Notes: a model not told the origin generated them from the letters alone. 54,516 nucleotides of DNA from Candidatus Pacearchaeota archaeon (GCA_018303945.1 JAGVXD010000005.1:1-54516), one strand, 5' to 3'; shown: positions 25,049 to 33,508, numbered from the stretch's first letter. Made by a program: numbers and translations.

Positions 25049-26560
25049 CTATTTTTTCTTTCTTTTTTTACTTTTATAGGTATAAATAATAATTATTGAA
25101 ATAATTAAGAGAAGTGCGACTACCATTATTATCTTTTTGTTTATCCAAGATTTATTTTTTATTTCATTTGCGGGATTAGTTTCTTTTATAATTTCACTTT
25201 TATTTTGTGATTCTTCAAAATTATTTTCCCTTTCAGGTGCCTTTTCACTTACATATTTCAATTCTAATTCTACCTTGCTAGAATTTATAGAAACTAATTT
25301 TACAATCAGATCATGATAACCATTATTATTAACATCAAATCTTTTCTCTTCTCCAATATTCAATACTGCCTGCTGTGGAGTTGATGAGACATTTATTGTT
25401 GCACTGGTATTAGTTAAATTAATGATTCCTATAAAATGTTGCTCTTCATTTATCTTTATTCTTATCCTGTGTTTAATAGAAAGACTTTTCGATATAGTTT
25501 TCTTTTCGCTAAATTCTACATCGTCTTCCGCAAAAGTATTTGTCCAGAAAGATTGACTGACGCTTCCTCCGCTTCCCCCACCAGAACTAGAGGAAGAGCT
25601 AGGAGAAGAACTTGCTGCAATGTTGAGGGTAAGAAGTCTTTTGACACTCTCATAGGTAGTCACTGGCGCACCGCTGTCATCAGAACAATTAATCCACCAG
25701 TAATAATCTCCATTAGACAAAGAAGCGTTGGCTGTCAGCGTTGTTGATGTTACGTTAAGAACAGAATTATTATTAGCATACGAAGCAACAGTTCCAGATG
25801 AATTAATCCATAAAGTACAATTTACTGTTGCACTATTATCTGTTATATTAAAGAAGAAGTTCGGTGTAGCATCTGATGATTCTGTGCTGGCATTTGCAGG
25901 AGACTCCAGACTTATTGTCATGGGGGTGCTACATTGGGTGGTGTTTGCAATTGTGATATTATTTGCATTATTAAGATCAAGTACAAAAAAATCTCCTTCA
26001 TTTAAGACTCCGTTAATAGTCGTAAAATTTACCCCGACAGCTATGGGGTTAGTATTAAAATCTGATGAATTATACTCGCCAAGAACCCGCCAAAAATAAG
26101 GGTCAGTAGCTCCTACATCCCGATAAGCCAGATTAATTCTTGTCATATTGACTGTGTTATTTAGAGGGATAATTTCTAAGCCAGAGCCAGATCCATTTAC
26201 TCGCCAGATTTTCAGTTGTGTGTAGTTACTATCAGAAAAATTAATAATTCCATCTCCATTACTATCGAGCAAAGCTAAGTCCTCAAAAGCATTATCAATA
26301 TCTCTCCCAGTCAGATTTCTTCCGCCAAAAAGGTCTTCTGCATCAACAGTACCATCATTATCTCTGTCCAATATAAGAGCTCCATCTCCGCTGCTATTCA
26401 TAAATTGGGTATATTCAACATACGTCCCATTGGAGCGTTCTACATATGGACAATATAGACCCGAAATCGTAGGGAGTAAGAAAAATCCTATTAATAAAAA
26501 CAAACCTGCTGCAAACTGAACTCCTTTACCTAACACCCTTTTTTTGTTTATTTTTACCAT
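25049..26560 (-). CDS. secreted, cell-surface EF-hand/Ig-like protein with C-terminal anchor (503 aa)
   Basis: N-terminal signal peptide (hydrophobic core AAGLFLLIGFFLLP) then Ca-binding loops DRDNDGTVDAEDLF and LDSNGDGIINFSD of the dockerin/EF-hand kind. Next comes an Ig-like beta domain with many N-glycosylation sequons (NxS/T), a Ser/Gly linker of about 20 residues, a second beta domain, a charged stalk, and a C-terminal transmembrane helix with a basic KSKKRKKK tail. This is a surface-anchored glycoprotein layout. ATG 26560 is chosen over 26581 because the TTTAAATA box at about 26590 then lies 30 bp upstream. Ligand unknown. Confidence 0.8.
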   Translation of the reverse strand: MVKINKKRVLGKGVQFAAGLFLLIGFFLLPTISGLYCPYVERSNGTYVEYTQFMNSSGDGALILDRDNDGTVDAEDLFGGRNLTGRDIDNAFEDLALLDSNGDGIINFSDSNYTQLKIWRVNGSGSGLEIIPLNNTVNMTRINLAYRDVGATDPYFWRVLGEYNSSDFNTNPIAVGVNFTTINGVLNEGDFFVLDLNNANNITIANTTQCSTPMTISLESPANASTESSDATPNFFFNITDNSATVNCTLWINSSGTVASYANNNSVLNVTSTTLTANASLSNGDYYWWINCSDDSGAPVTTYESVKRLLTLNIAASSSPSSSSSSGGGSGGSVSQSFWTNTFAEDDVEFSEKKTISKSLSIKHRIRIKINEEQHFIGIINLTNTSATINVSSTPQQAVLNIGEEKRFDVNNNGYHDLIVKLVSINSSKVELELKYVSEKAPERENNFEESQNKSEIIKETNPANEIKNKSWINKKIIMVVALLLIISIIIIYTYKSKKRKKK

Positions 26561-26618
26561 CTCTCTTAAAATATGAAACATTTATTAATATTTAAACTTT
26601 TAGAGCGAGTCTTTGAAA

Positions 26619-26752
26619 GAAATCTTGCGCGGTTTTAACTTGTTTTTCGGCAAGCGCGTACCTCGAGCGAGGAATTCGAGAACGTCGGATCCCTGCCGCA
26701 GCTTAGGCTAGCCCTGCTCGAATCCGCGCCGAACCCCGCGACTCTATCATTA
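26619..26752. ncRNA. GC-rich island, candidate structured non-coding RNA
   Basis: About 130 bp that is far richer in G+C than its surroundings and has no sensible ORF. GC-rich islands in AT-rich archaea are usually stable RNAs. Possible pairings: TCG..GCGCG with CGCGC-CGA, CTCGA/TCGAG, CGGAT/ATCCG, GCAG/CTGC. I could not fit it to tRNA (no T-loop), SRP RNA (no helix-8 motif) or RNase P. A TATA-like AATATTTAAA at about 26587 would suit plus-strand transcription, but the strand is uncertain. Confidence 0.4.
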
Positions 26753-26760
26753 CAAGGATG

Positions 26761-27147
26761 TCAATAGTATAGACTTCCATTAGAAGTAGTGGGCTTGGGT
26801 ATTCCATAATTGTTTGCATCCCGAAGCCACTGTTCAGCATCTATACCTGGAGTCTTATGTGAATCTAAGTAAGACTCAAGCTTTTCACTTTTACCACATA
26901 TTAGGTCTCCTGCCTGATTCACGCTATGCTCATAATTGATATACATATCAGACCCAATACCTATGATGCCTCCTTTCTTCTCAAATTTTGCATCGAGCCA
27001 CTCAGATCTCCATGGACTTTTTACAGTCATAATTTCATCCAAAATTTCATTAAGCCTTGATGAGGGAACTTGATTGCCAGCCCCATTAAATGCCCTTCCT
27101 GTTTTTATGAGATTTATAAAATCAACAAATTGGCAGATAGTAAGCAT
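26761..27147 (-). CDS. hypothetical protein (128 aa)
   Basis: No family recognised. Soluble, with a helical N-terminus (CQFVDFINLIKTG) and Gly/Ser-rich centre (KKGGIIGIGSDMY). Ends only a few bases from the GC-rich island. Confidence 0.5.
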   Translation of the reverse strand: MLTICQFVDFINLIKTGRAFNGAGNQVPSSRLNEILDEIMTVKSPWRSEWLDAKFEKKGGIIGIGSDMYINYEHSVNQAGDLICGKSEKLESYLDSHKTPGIDAEQWLRDANNYGIPKPTTSNGSLYY

Positions 27148-27225
27148 TTTGTCCAGCTGTTCGTGCCCTAGCTTGGCTGATTTGTTTGAAAAAAGAATGG
27201 AAGTACAAAAACTTGAATCTTAATT

Positions 27226-27683
27226 GATATTAACAAAGGTTTCTTAGATATTGCAAGATCTTCAAATATTAGAGTAAAAGAATTAGTAATTGATCATTCA
27301 GATATACTAAAATCTAAATTAAAGAAAGAATGTGATTTAGTATTCTCAATTTTTGCTTATCATCATGTTAAAGACGATGAAAAGAAGAAATATATAGAAC
27401 AGATTAAAAGTTGTCTTAAAGAAACTGGAATATTAATACTAACTGAGATCTATCTTAAAGATAAACAAGAATGTATTGATTATTACAAAAGACTCTCTAA
27501 ATCAATACCAAACAAAGATTACATTCAGGGTTTGGATGAGTTTTTACAACAAACTGCAAAAAGCACGGATTTTGAGTTTAAAGTTGAGAAAGAATTTGCA
27601 GACAACAATTCAAAGAAGAAGGTTTTACCAAACTCGAGGAAATACCTATATGGTCTGATGATAGTTCGAAAAAAATAGGGTAA
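27226..27683 (+). pseudogene. decayed class I SAM methyltransferase (5'-truncated, frameshifted)
   Basis: An open frame without a start codon encodes DLVFSIFAYHHVKDDEKKKY and LKETGILILTEIYLKDK, the motif IV-VI region of UbiE-like methyltransferases. The SAM-binding N-terminus is missing apart from a trace (GFLDIARSS). Near 27605 the better C-terminus (QFKEEGFTKLEEIPIWSDD) continues in another frame. Upstream in-frame stops confirm decay. Confidence 0.65.
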
Positions 27684-27974
27684 AGGGCAAGCTTAAGTTT
27701 TTGATTTTATCTTTACATTAAGATTATTAGTTTTGGTTAGAAAAACCATGTTCTTATTTACCTTGAGTTAATTGCCAAATAGCCCTTAGTTTATTCAAAA
27801 TAATGGTTTAAACTATTTGAGTCGCTATCAAACCTTTCATTTTATAGCTCCGCCAGCTTTATAACTAAAAGTTATTTTCTAGGCTTTTTTGCTTAAAACG
27901 GGCTGATAAGGCATAGTTACCTCAATTATTTTAAGGGGCGTCCAGAGTTAGATTCTCTCTGAGACAATTTAATT
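27684..27974. other. intergenic region with no recognised gene
   Basis: About 290 bp of AT-rich sequence between the decayed methyltransferase and the convergent 277-aa gene. No ORF, tRNA or strong dyad found. Confidence 0.5.
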
Positions 27975-28808
27975 TTAAAACCTTAATTTTGATAAGGGAA
28001 AATCTATTTCGTAATCCTTTCTATCTCTGTGACCAAAAGCACCAAATTCAATAGGGATACTTTTTGTTTTTGCGTAATCAAATATTTCATCTCTTGGAAT
28101 TTTGTCTCTTATAGAGCTACCTTTTTCAAAAGTTCTCCTCATATTTTCTACGTTCAAATCTTCATGAATATAGAGAATACTAGTGGTTTTTACTTTTTTT
28201 ATAAAACTAAATAACACTTTATGCAATTGTTCGTCTCGTTTACCCAAATATAATCCATGAAGTCCAGTCTCTTCTGCACCAAGAATTACGTTTCTTGGAT
28301 TTTGAGCATTATTCCTATCAGCAATATAATCTTCAATAGTATCATAACCTAAACTTTTTACAACCCCTAAAGCTCTTCTCATCTGGACTTGAATTTTATC
28401 AAGAGCTTTCCTTGATTTTTGTTCAGGAGTTTCATTATCAAACTTAATCATTAAATCTTCATTAGCAACCAAATCAACACCCAGTTTATGGGAGGTTGCA
28501 GAAATATATCTAGCGCCAACCATTTTTTCTAAATCAGGTATTGCTCCCCAGATATGCGGAGCAGCACCAGAAACTATTATAATTGTTCCACTTGTATGAT
28601 AAGTATGGGCTCCAACAAATTCTCTTATTTCATCCCAACTAGTTGTATCCCTAGAATAGGCTTCGGGTTTTGTAGTTGTTTTAAGTTCTTGATAAGCTAG
28701 TCTAAGTCTTTCATCAGTTAAATCAAACAAAGAGTTATCTAAATTAGAAAAACCTCCTTCTTGGAGTTCTCTTTCAAGTAAGCTTATATCTGATTGATTA
28801 ACTACCAT
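27975..28808 (-). CDS. hypothetical protein (277 aa)
   Basis: Not recognised. A predicted alpha/beta protein with a strand-turn segment GTIIIVSGAAPHIWG, a central helical part, and a second core HKVLFSFIKKVKTTSILYIHED followed by RDKIPRDEIFDYAK. This could be a P-loop-less or nuclease-like fold; I cannot say which. TATA TTTAAATATA about 25 bp upstream of the ATG. Confidence 0.65.
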   Translation of the reverse strand: MVVNQSDISLLERELQEGGFSNLDNSLFDLTDERLRLAYQELKTTTKPEAYSRDTTSWDEIREFVGAHTYHTSGTIIIVSGAAPHIWGAIPDLEKMVGARYISATSHKLGVDLVANEDLMIKFDNETPEQKSRKALDKIQVQMRRALGVVKSLGYDTIEDYIADRNNAQNPRNVILGAEETGLHGLYLGKRDEQLHKVLFSFIKKVKTTSILYIHEDLNVENMRRTFEKGSSIRDKIPRDEIFDYAKTKSIPIEFGAFGHRDRKDYEIDFPLSKLRF

Positions 28809-28874
28809 ATTTAATGAGAGAAACAGGTATATTTAAACCTTACTATTATTAACTACTTTCTAGTTATAAATAAG

Positions 28875-28947
28875 TAGCCCCGCCAGGATTCGAACCTGGG
28901 TCCAGAGAGCCAGAGTCTCTGATGCTTGACCGCTACACTACGGAGCT
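28875..28947 (-). tRNA. tRNA-Gln(CTG)
   Basis: 73-nt cloverleaf without intron. Acceptor AGCTCCG/CGGGGCT plus A, D-arm GTGT/GCAT, anticodon stem AGAGA/TCTCT with loop CTCTGGC (anticodon CTG), T-arm CCAGG-TTCGAAT-CCTGG. A 3.6-kb mobile element begins 45 bp beyond its 5' end. Confidence 0.95.
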
Positions 28948-28991
28948 GTTAAATACGGATGATTTCAGGCGTTTTAAATACTTATCTTTTT

Positions 28992-29018
28992 AGTGAGCTG
29001 TAAAGTTAGCGACACCTA
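28992..29018. repeat. left terminal inverted repeat (27 bp)
   Basis: Perfect inverted match to 32594-32620; see the mobile element entry. Confidence 0.9.
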
Positions 29019-29056
29019 ATAGTCAAGTTTTTAAGTTTTATATGTTAAGGTTTAAC

Positions 29057-29470
29057 ATGGATTTAAAGAAAATACCTAGAGGGGAAATAAATGGGGTTCC
29101 TATGATTACCAAATTCAAGGGTGTAATGATAGAACTGTTTAAAGGTTATCCAGGATTTCAATACTTTGGAATTTTTGAGTCTTATTTTGGAAAAGAACTC
29201 GGAGAAGAGATAGTTAGAATATTGCATCAAGATAAGTTGCTTGATATATTTCCAAAAAAAGAAAATGAGCCTACTCGATATCGTCTTACTGGTGAGGGAG
29301 TAAACATGGCGATTTCCATGATTAACTTAGATTATAGTGAAAAGATGCATAAATTCACTATTTGGATAATTATGCTAACCATTATTACTGCCATAGTGGG
29401 AATAATTCAAATATATCCATTTTTATTGAAATGCTTAGAATGGTTAATGTCGTATGGAATTAGAACTTAA
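29057..29470 (+). CDS. winged-helix-like protein with C-terminal membrane helices (137 aa)
   Basis: The N-terminal 80 residues look like a small wHTH domain (helices IELFKGYPG.. and GEEIVRILHQDKLL, then the YRLTGEGVNMAI wing typical of MarR/PadR-like folds). One or two hydrophobic helices follow (IWIIMLTIITAIVGIIQIYPF). First gene inside the left terminal repeat. An alternative ATG at 29042 adds five residues. Function unknown; a membrane-tethered regulator is possible. Confidence 0.55.
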   Translation: MDLKKIPRGEINGVPMITKFKGVMIELFKGYPGFQYFGIFESYFGKELGEEIVRILHQDKLLDIFPKKENEPTRYRLTGEGVNMAISMINLDYSEKMHKFTIWIIMLTIITAIVGIIQIYPFLLKCLEWLMSYGIRT

Positions 29471-29511
29471 AATTTCGCTAAAGGTTCTTTAGTACTGATA
29501 GAATTAAATAC

Positions 29512-29729
29512 TTCATGTGCCTGATTATTTCATGAAAATAAGAGAAGTCCTTGATAAAAAAGTTGGAAATACTGAATATACTAGATATATAACAACATTG
29601 CCTAAAGATGTAGTCAAAGAGTCAAAACTTCTCGGAAAAGAGTTAAAAGCAAGAGTCGAAAAAGGAAAGATAATCCTAGAAGAAGTATAGCTCTTTCATG
29701 TACCGAAAGGTTTATATACTTCATGTACC
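29512..29729. promoter_or_regulatory. three copies of a TTCATGTRCC element upstream of the AbrB-like and transposase genes
   Basis: Copies at 29512-29521 (TTCATGTGCC), 29695-29704 and 29720-29729 (both TTCATGTACC). Each lies around a TATA-like element (AATTAAATAC, TTTATATAC). A plausible shared operator for the AbrB-like protein, controlling itself and the transposase. Confidence 0.5.
29532..29690 (+). CDS. AbrB-like small DNA-binding protein (52 aa)
   Basis: Short protein with an AbrB/SpoVT-type pattern: TRYITTLPKDVVKESKLLGK followed by LKARVEKGKIILEEV. Located in the transposon directly before the transposase, between two identical promoter-like elements. Likely regulates transposition or the restriction-modification genes. 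Ends with TAG. Confidence 0.6.
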   Translation: MKIREVLDKKVGNTEYTRYITTLPKDVVKESKLLGKELKARVEKGKIILEEV

Positions 29730-29740
29730 TGAATATAAGT

Positions 29741-30601
29741 ATGATAAAGTGTAAACATTGCTCAAGTTTAAACTTTTCTAAAAAAGGTTTTAGAAAAACA
29801 GAATATCGAGGGAAAATCCAAAAATATTATTGTAAAGATTGTCACAAATTATTTACAAATGATGACGGTTTTTACAGAATGAGAAATAAGCAAGAAATAA
29901 TTACAATGTCTATTGATATGTATATTTCTAATTTATCAAGCAGAAAAATGAGAAATCAATTAAGCAGACATTTAAACACAAAAATAAGCCATATGAGTAT
30001 TCTTGATTGGGTAAGGAGATATACCTTAAAAGTCAGCAAGTTTGTTGATAAATTAGGTTATAATATGGGAAATAGTTTCTATGCTGATGAAACTTTAATT
30101 GATTGTGAAGGAAGAGATGATAGATTTTGGTGTTGTATTGATTGGGATACAAGATTGATTACTGGAGTTCATTACAGTTTAGCAGGTAATCCAATAGAAG
30201 CACAAAAATTCTTGTTTAAATCAATACAGAAAGGAAAACCTAAATTTATTCAGACAGATGGCGGAGTTTTCTACCCTAAAGCATTTAGAAAACTCTTCTA
30301 TTCTAATAAAATTGGTGGATTAACAGTAGAGCATAAGATACAGAATGCAAGTGTTACAAAGATACATAATTATCGAATAGAAACCGTATTTATGAAACTT
30401 AAAGATAGAGTAGATGACTTTAGAGGACTAAAAGCGTTATGGTCTGCCCCTATTCTAATGAATGCTTTGATTATTCAACATAACTTCATAGAAGCCCATA
30501 CAACATTAGAAGATGTGCCTTGTGAAAGAGCAGGGGCAAATCTCAATCTTGGAGATAATCGGTGGTTAGACTTAATTAAATTGAGTAGTCTAAATAATTA
30601 A
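29741..30601 (+). CDS. DDE transposase with N-terminal zinc finger (IS6/IS240-like)
   Basis: 286 aa. N-terminal four-Cys zinc finger (CKHC...CKDC, residues about 3-34), then a helical DNA-binding segment, then a DDE catalytic core. The catalytic residues are in YADETLID (D), FIQTDGGVFYPKA (D) and YRIETVFMKLKDRV (E), with RGLKA following. Pattern fits archaeal IS6/ISPfu-like enzymes. ATG 29741 is chosen over 29723 because TTTATATA lies about 25 bp upstream. Likely mobilises the 27-bp repeat-bounded element. Followed after 4 bp by the methyltransferase gene. Confidence 0.85.
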   Translation: MIKCKHCSSLNFSKKGFRKTEYRGKIQKYYCKDCHKLFTNDDGFYRMRNKQEIITMSIDMYISNLSSRKMRNQLSRHLNTKISHMSILDWVRRYTLKVSKFVDKLGYNMGNSFYADETLIDCEGRDDRFWCCIDWDTRLITGVHYSLAGNPIEAQKFLFKSIQKGKPKFIQTDGGVFYPKAFRKLFYSNKIGGLTVEHKIQNASVTKIHNYRIETVFMKLKDRVDDFRGLKALWSAPILMNALIIQHNFIEAHTTLEDVPCERAGANLNLGDNRWLDLIKLSSLNN

Positions 30602-30605
30602 AAAG

Positions 30606-31850
30606 ATGATAAAACATTATCTTATTATGGAAAAAGAGCAAGAAGGATTTATTAATTGGGATTTTAGAGAAGCAGATACTAAACAGTTTACTCATGGAAT
30701 ACATACCTACCCTGCTATGATGATACCCCAAATAGCTAGAAGGTTAATCTATCTTTATGGTAAGGATGCTAAAACGTTATTAGATCCCTTTATGGGTTCT
30801 GGCACTTCTCTAGTTGAAGCATCTTTAACAAATCAAATAAAAGAAGCTTATGGTTTTGATTTAAACCCCTTAGCATTCTTAATATCAAAAGTCAAAACAA
30901 CTCCCTTGAATATTGAAAATTTAGACAAAGAATTATCAAATATAATAAAATCAAAAAATTATAAAGAACTTCCAAAATTCAAGAATATAGAATTTTGGTT
31001 TAAACCCAAAGTTATTGAACAACTGGCAATAATAAAGACAGCAATAAATAAAATAAATGATAAAGGTATTAAAGACTTCTTTTTAGTTTGTTTTTCTGAA
31101 ACAGTTAGAAACGTATCTAACACTAGAAATGGAGAGTTTAAACTTTATAGAATGTCTGATAAAGATTTGATAAAGCATAATCCATATGTTATTTCTGAAT
31201 TTGAAAGAATCGCTTTAAAGAATATGAAGGGAATGAAAGAATATGTAAAGGCTAGACAAAAGACGAAAACAATACCACAAAATTATAGCTCTATGGAAGA
31301 ATTACCTTTAAGTCCAGAGAGCATAGATTTAATCGTAACATCTCCGCCATATGGAGATAGTAAAACAACAGTTGCTTATGGTCAATTTTCAAGACTAGCT
31401 TTACAATGGTTAGATTATGAAGATGTAGCAAGTTTAGATAATAGACTCTTAGGCGGTAAAGCCAGCAAAGAATTGGAAATTAAAATTAATTCCTCAACTT
31501 TAAAAGAGATTATTAAAAGAATAGCTGAAATAGATGGTAAAAGAGCAAAAGAGGTTTTAAGCTTCTATGAAGATTTTGATAAGTGCGTTATTCAATTAGA
31601 TAGAGTAATGACTAAAAATGGTTTTGTTTGTTTTGTTGTTGGCAATAGAACAGTTAAAGGTATTAACATACCTACGGATAAGATAATGACTGAAATGTTT
31701 AAAGCAAGAGGTAATTATAAATATATGACTACTCATCTAAGAGCAATACCTAATAAAAGAATGCCTAGTTTAAATTCTCCTTCAAACAAAGCAGGAGAAA
31801 AAGTAACTACCATGTGTAACGAGTTTATTTTTGTTCTTCAAAAAATCTAA
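30606..31850 (+). CDS. type II DNA methyltransferase (SPPY, probably N4-cytosine)
   Basis: Modification enzyme of the transposon-borne R-M system. Motif I LLDPFMGSGTSLVEA (58-72), catalytic motif IV VTSPPYGDS (244-252) followed by a FSRLALQWLDYEDV segment. SPPY with motif I first suggests an N4-cytosine (or N6-adenine) methylase, fitting the MvaI/BcnI partner, whose cognate enzymes are N4C methylases acting in CCNGG-type sites. The start may be ATG 30606 or 30627 (MEKEQEGF). Convergent with and overlapping the nuclease gene by 4 bp. Confidence 0.88.
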   Translation: MIKHYLIMEKEQEGFINWDFREADTKQFTHGIHTYPAMMIPQIARRLIYLYGKDAKTLLDPFMGSGTSLVEASLTNQIKEAYGFDLNPLAFLISKVKTTPLNIENLDKELSNIIKSKNYKELPKFKNIEFWFKPKVIEQLAIIKTAINKINDKGIKDFFLVCFSETVRNVSNTRNGEFKLYRMSDKDLIKHNPYVISEFERIALKNMKGMKEYVKARQKTKTIPQNYSSMEELPLSPESIDLIVTSPPYGDSKTTVAYGQFSRLALQWLDYEDVASLDNRLLGGKASKELEIKINSSTLKEIIKRIAEIDGKRAKEVLSFYEDFDKCVIQLDRVMTKNGFVCFVVGNRTVKGINIPTDKIMTEMFKARGNYKYMTTHLRAIPNKRMPSLNSPSNKAGEKVTTMCNEFIFVLQKI

Positions 31851-32566
31851 ATGAGATTTATTTCCTTTTGATATAAATCAGATAAATTCTTTCTTGCTGT
31901 TCTAAAACCAGAACCATGGTCTCTAATAGCGGTATCTGATTTAAGATGGAGCCTAAATTCCCAAACTATTCTACCATCCTTTATCATTTTCTTAAACTCT
32001 TGTGGCTTAAATCCAGAAAGATAAAGTGCTTCTTTATAATGAAAATATTCATTATCTCCTTTTTTCTTAACATCTGCCAAGACCAATAATATATTTTCTC
32101 CAAGTTTTGCTCTTATAATACTCATCAATTTTCCATAGTCAAAAAAACAAACCTCTCCTAATTTGTGATGGATTATTGCTATTCTTTTTCTAAATACGCC
32201 TCTTATTTCTAGCTTGTAACCTTTGGGATTATATCCTCTTGTAGACAAAATTATCTTTAATGCTTGTCTACCTTTTTTATCTATATATCCCGTCTTTCTT
32301 ATCACTTCAAACTTATTCATTTTCCAAGTCGGCTCTTTTGTAGAAAGAGTTATGGGAGTTTCTGCCTCAATTCTCTGAGCTTTTAATTCAATTAGTGTTT
32401 TTCCAATAGTGAAGTCATGCTCTGGAAGATTATTTTCACTTATATTCATTTCATCTTCTAAGGTTTTACCTATTCCAGTATTATTTGACCTGTGGCTTTT
32501 GATAAATCCTTTTTCTGATATTTCTTTAAGCTTTTGCTTTAATCCTTCTAAACTTGCAAAATCCAT
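31847..32566 (-). CDS. MvaI/BcnI-family type II restriction endonuclease
   Basis: 239 aa. Matches the MvaI/BcnI family signature: SNNTGIGKTLEDEM (28-40, the GxGxTLE motif), then HDFTIGKTLIELKAQR (50-65) with Asp51, Glu60 and Lys62 as the likely D...ExK site. The rest of the fold is consistent (KIILSTRGYNPKGYKLEI). Related enzymes act as monomers on CC(W/S)GG; specificity here is not readable. Ends 28 bp inside the right terminal repeat. Confidence 0.85.
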   Translation of the reverse strand: MDFASLEGLKQKLKEISEKGFIKSHRSNNTGIGKTLEDEMNISENNLPEHDFTIGKTLIELKAQRIEAETPITLSTKEPTWKMNKFEVIRKTGYIDKKGRQALKIILSTRGYNPKGYKLEIRGVFRKRIAIIHHKLGEVCFFDYGKLMSIIRAKLGENILLVLADVKKKGDNEYFHYKEALYLSGFKPQEFKKMIKDGRIVWEFRLHLKSDTAIRDHGSGFRTARKNLSDLYQKEINLI

Positions 32567-32593
32567 ACATTTTAGAGAGAATAATCACTTAAA

Positions 32594-32620
32594 TAGGTGT
32601 CGCTAACTTTACAGCTCACT
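32594..32620. repeat. right terminal inverted repeat (27 bp)
   Basis: Perfect inverted match to 28992-29018. Confidence 0.9.
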
Positions 32621-32674
32621 TTTTAGAGAGAAAAGATTTTTATATGTGTCTGGACTCAAATATAAGAGGTGAAA

Positions 32675-32971
32675 ATGATAAACTGGTATATTATTGGGGC
32701 TTTGGTGGTGTTGGCTTTAATACTGCTAAAATTTAAGGAGATTAGGCATCAATTAGGCATATTCATAGGGCTTGGAATATTGGTATTCTTAGTAATTTCT
32801 TTTGGGACTCTCTCGGCTAGCAATGATTTAGATTTAACCAGTTTTGATGGAGTAGTGTCAGCAAGCAAACTATATATTGTTTGGCTGGGCAATTTGTTTA
32901 CTAATGTAAAGGGCATCTCTACATACGTTGTTAATCAGCCGTGGGGCATAAACGAGAGCATAGGCAAGTAG
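32675..32971 (+). CDS. small membrane protein (98 aa)
   Basis: Two transmembrane helices (about residues 5-20 and 30-50) and an extracytoplasmic C-terminal segment ending VWLGNLFTNVKGISTYVV. ATG 32675 is chosen; AGAGGTG at 32665-32671 is a good Shine-Dalgarno. The C-terminal 35 residues resemble those of the next gene, so the two are probably paralogous. Function unknown. Confidence 0.65.
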   Translation: MINWYIIGALVVLALILLKFKEIRHQLGIFIGLGILVFLVISFGTLSASNDLDLTSFDGVVSASKLYIVWLGNLFTNVKGISTYVVNQPWGINESIGK

Positions 32972-32975
32972 AAAG

Positions 32976-33194
32976 ATGATTCGCATAGGCACTACTATAT
33001 TAATTTTCTTATTAATCGGGGCTTTTTTAATAATAAGCAATAATAATCTGCATATCTCTCAATCGGAAGGGAGAGTGATTTTTGCCAGAAGTTATTACAA
33101 TTGGATTTTTGGTTTGTTTGGAAATGTAAAGAGCCTGACAGGCTACTTTGTTTCAACTGAATGGCTCCCAGATTTTAATTCCAGTAAGCCATAA
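32976..33194 (+). CDS. small membrane protein, paralogue of preceding gene (72 aa)
   Basis: One transmembrane helix (TTILIFLLIGAFLIIS) then WIFGLFGNVKSLTGYFVS, matching the WLGNLFTNVKGISTYVV segment of its neighbour. Starts 4 bp after the previous stop, forming a two-gene operon. No family known to me. Confidence 0.65.
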   Translation: MIRIGTTILIFLLIGAFLIISNNNLHISQSEGRVIFARSYYNWIFGLFGNVKSLTGYFVSTEWLPDFNSSKP

Positions 33195-33240
33195 GTTTGA
33201 AGCGGTATATTTTTATACACATATACAGATATTTTCATGT

Positions 33241-33441
33241 GCCTCTATAGCTCAGTTGGTTAGAGCGCGACATTGGTATAGCGTGGAACATAAATAAATG
33301 AGCGAAATCGTTTATGTTCCCCGAATATACTAACAGACAAACTGCTCAATTATTTGAATCTGTTAGTATAAAATCAAGAACTTAGATTTTCTAAGAAATC
33401 CAAATATGTCGAGGTCCCGCGTTCAAGTCGCGGTAGAGGCT
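33241..33441 (+). tRNA. tRNA-Thr(GGT) with a ~127-nt intron
   Basis: Exons give a 74-nt cloverleaf: acceptor GCCTCTA/TAGAGGC, D-arm GCTC/GAGC, anticodon stem CGACA/TGTCG with anticodon GGT at 33275-33277, T-arm CCGCG-TTCAAGT-CGCGG. Intron about 33279-33405, after position 37. It is highly structured, with stems GGAACATAAA/TTTATGTTCC, TATACTAACAG/CTGTTAGTATA and CTTAGA/TCTAAG. Confidence 0.93.
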
Positions 33442-33508
33442 TTAACCTAGAGATTTAGGACGCATACTTTCTAGTCGTTGTGAATAGAGTAGATAAACTT
33501 AGGGATAT

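Larger units (their letters stand above)
28992..32620. mobile_element. 3.6-kb transposon with perfect 27-bp terminal inverted repeats carrying a restriction-modification system
   Basis: Left end 28992-29018 and right end 32594-32620 are exact reverse complements over 27 bp (left end begins AGTGAGCTGTAA). Inside lie a small membrane protein, an AbrB-like protein, a DDE transposase, a DNA methyltransferase and an MvaI/BcnI-like endonuclease. No 8-bp target duplication is visible; TTTT flanks both ends. It is longer than a simple insertion sequence because of the cargo. Confidence 0.85.

Noticed and set aside
26619-26752. GC-rich island as tRNA, SRP RNA or RNase P RNA
   Set aside because: No T-loop/acceptor fit on either strand, no SRP helix-8 motif, and too short for RNase P with no recognisable P4.
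28984-32628. 8-bp target-site duplication around the R-M transposon
   Set aside because: Flanks differ beyond a shared TTTT, which is too weak in AT-rich DNA to claim.
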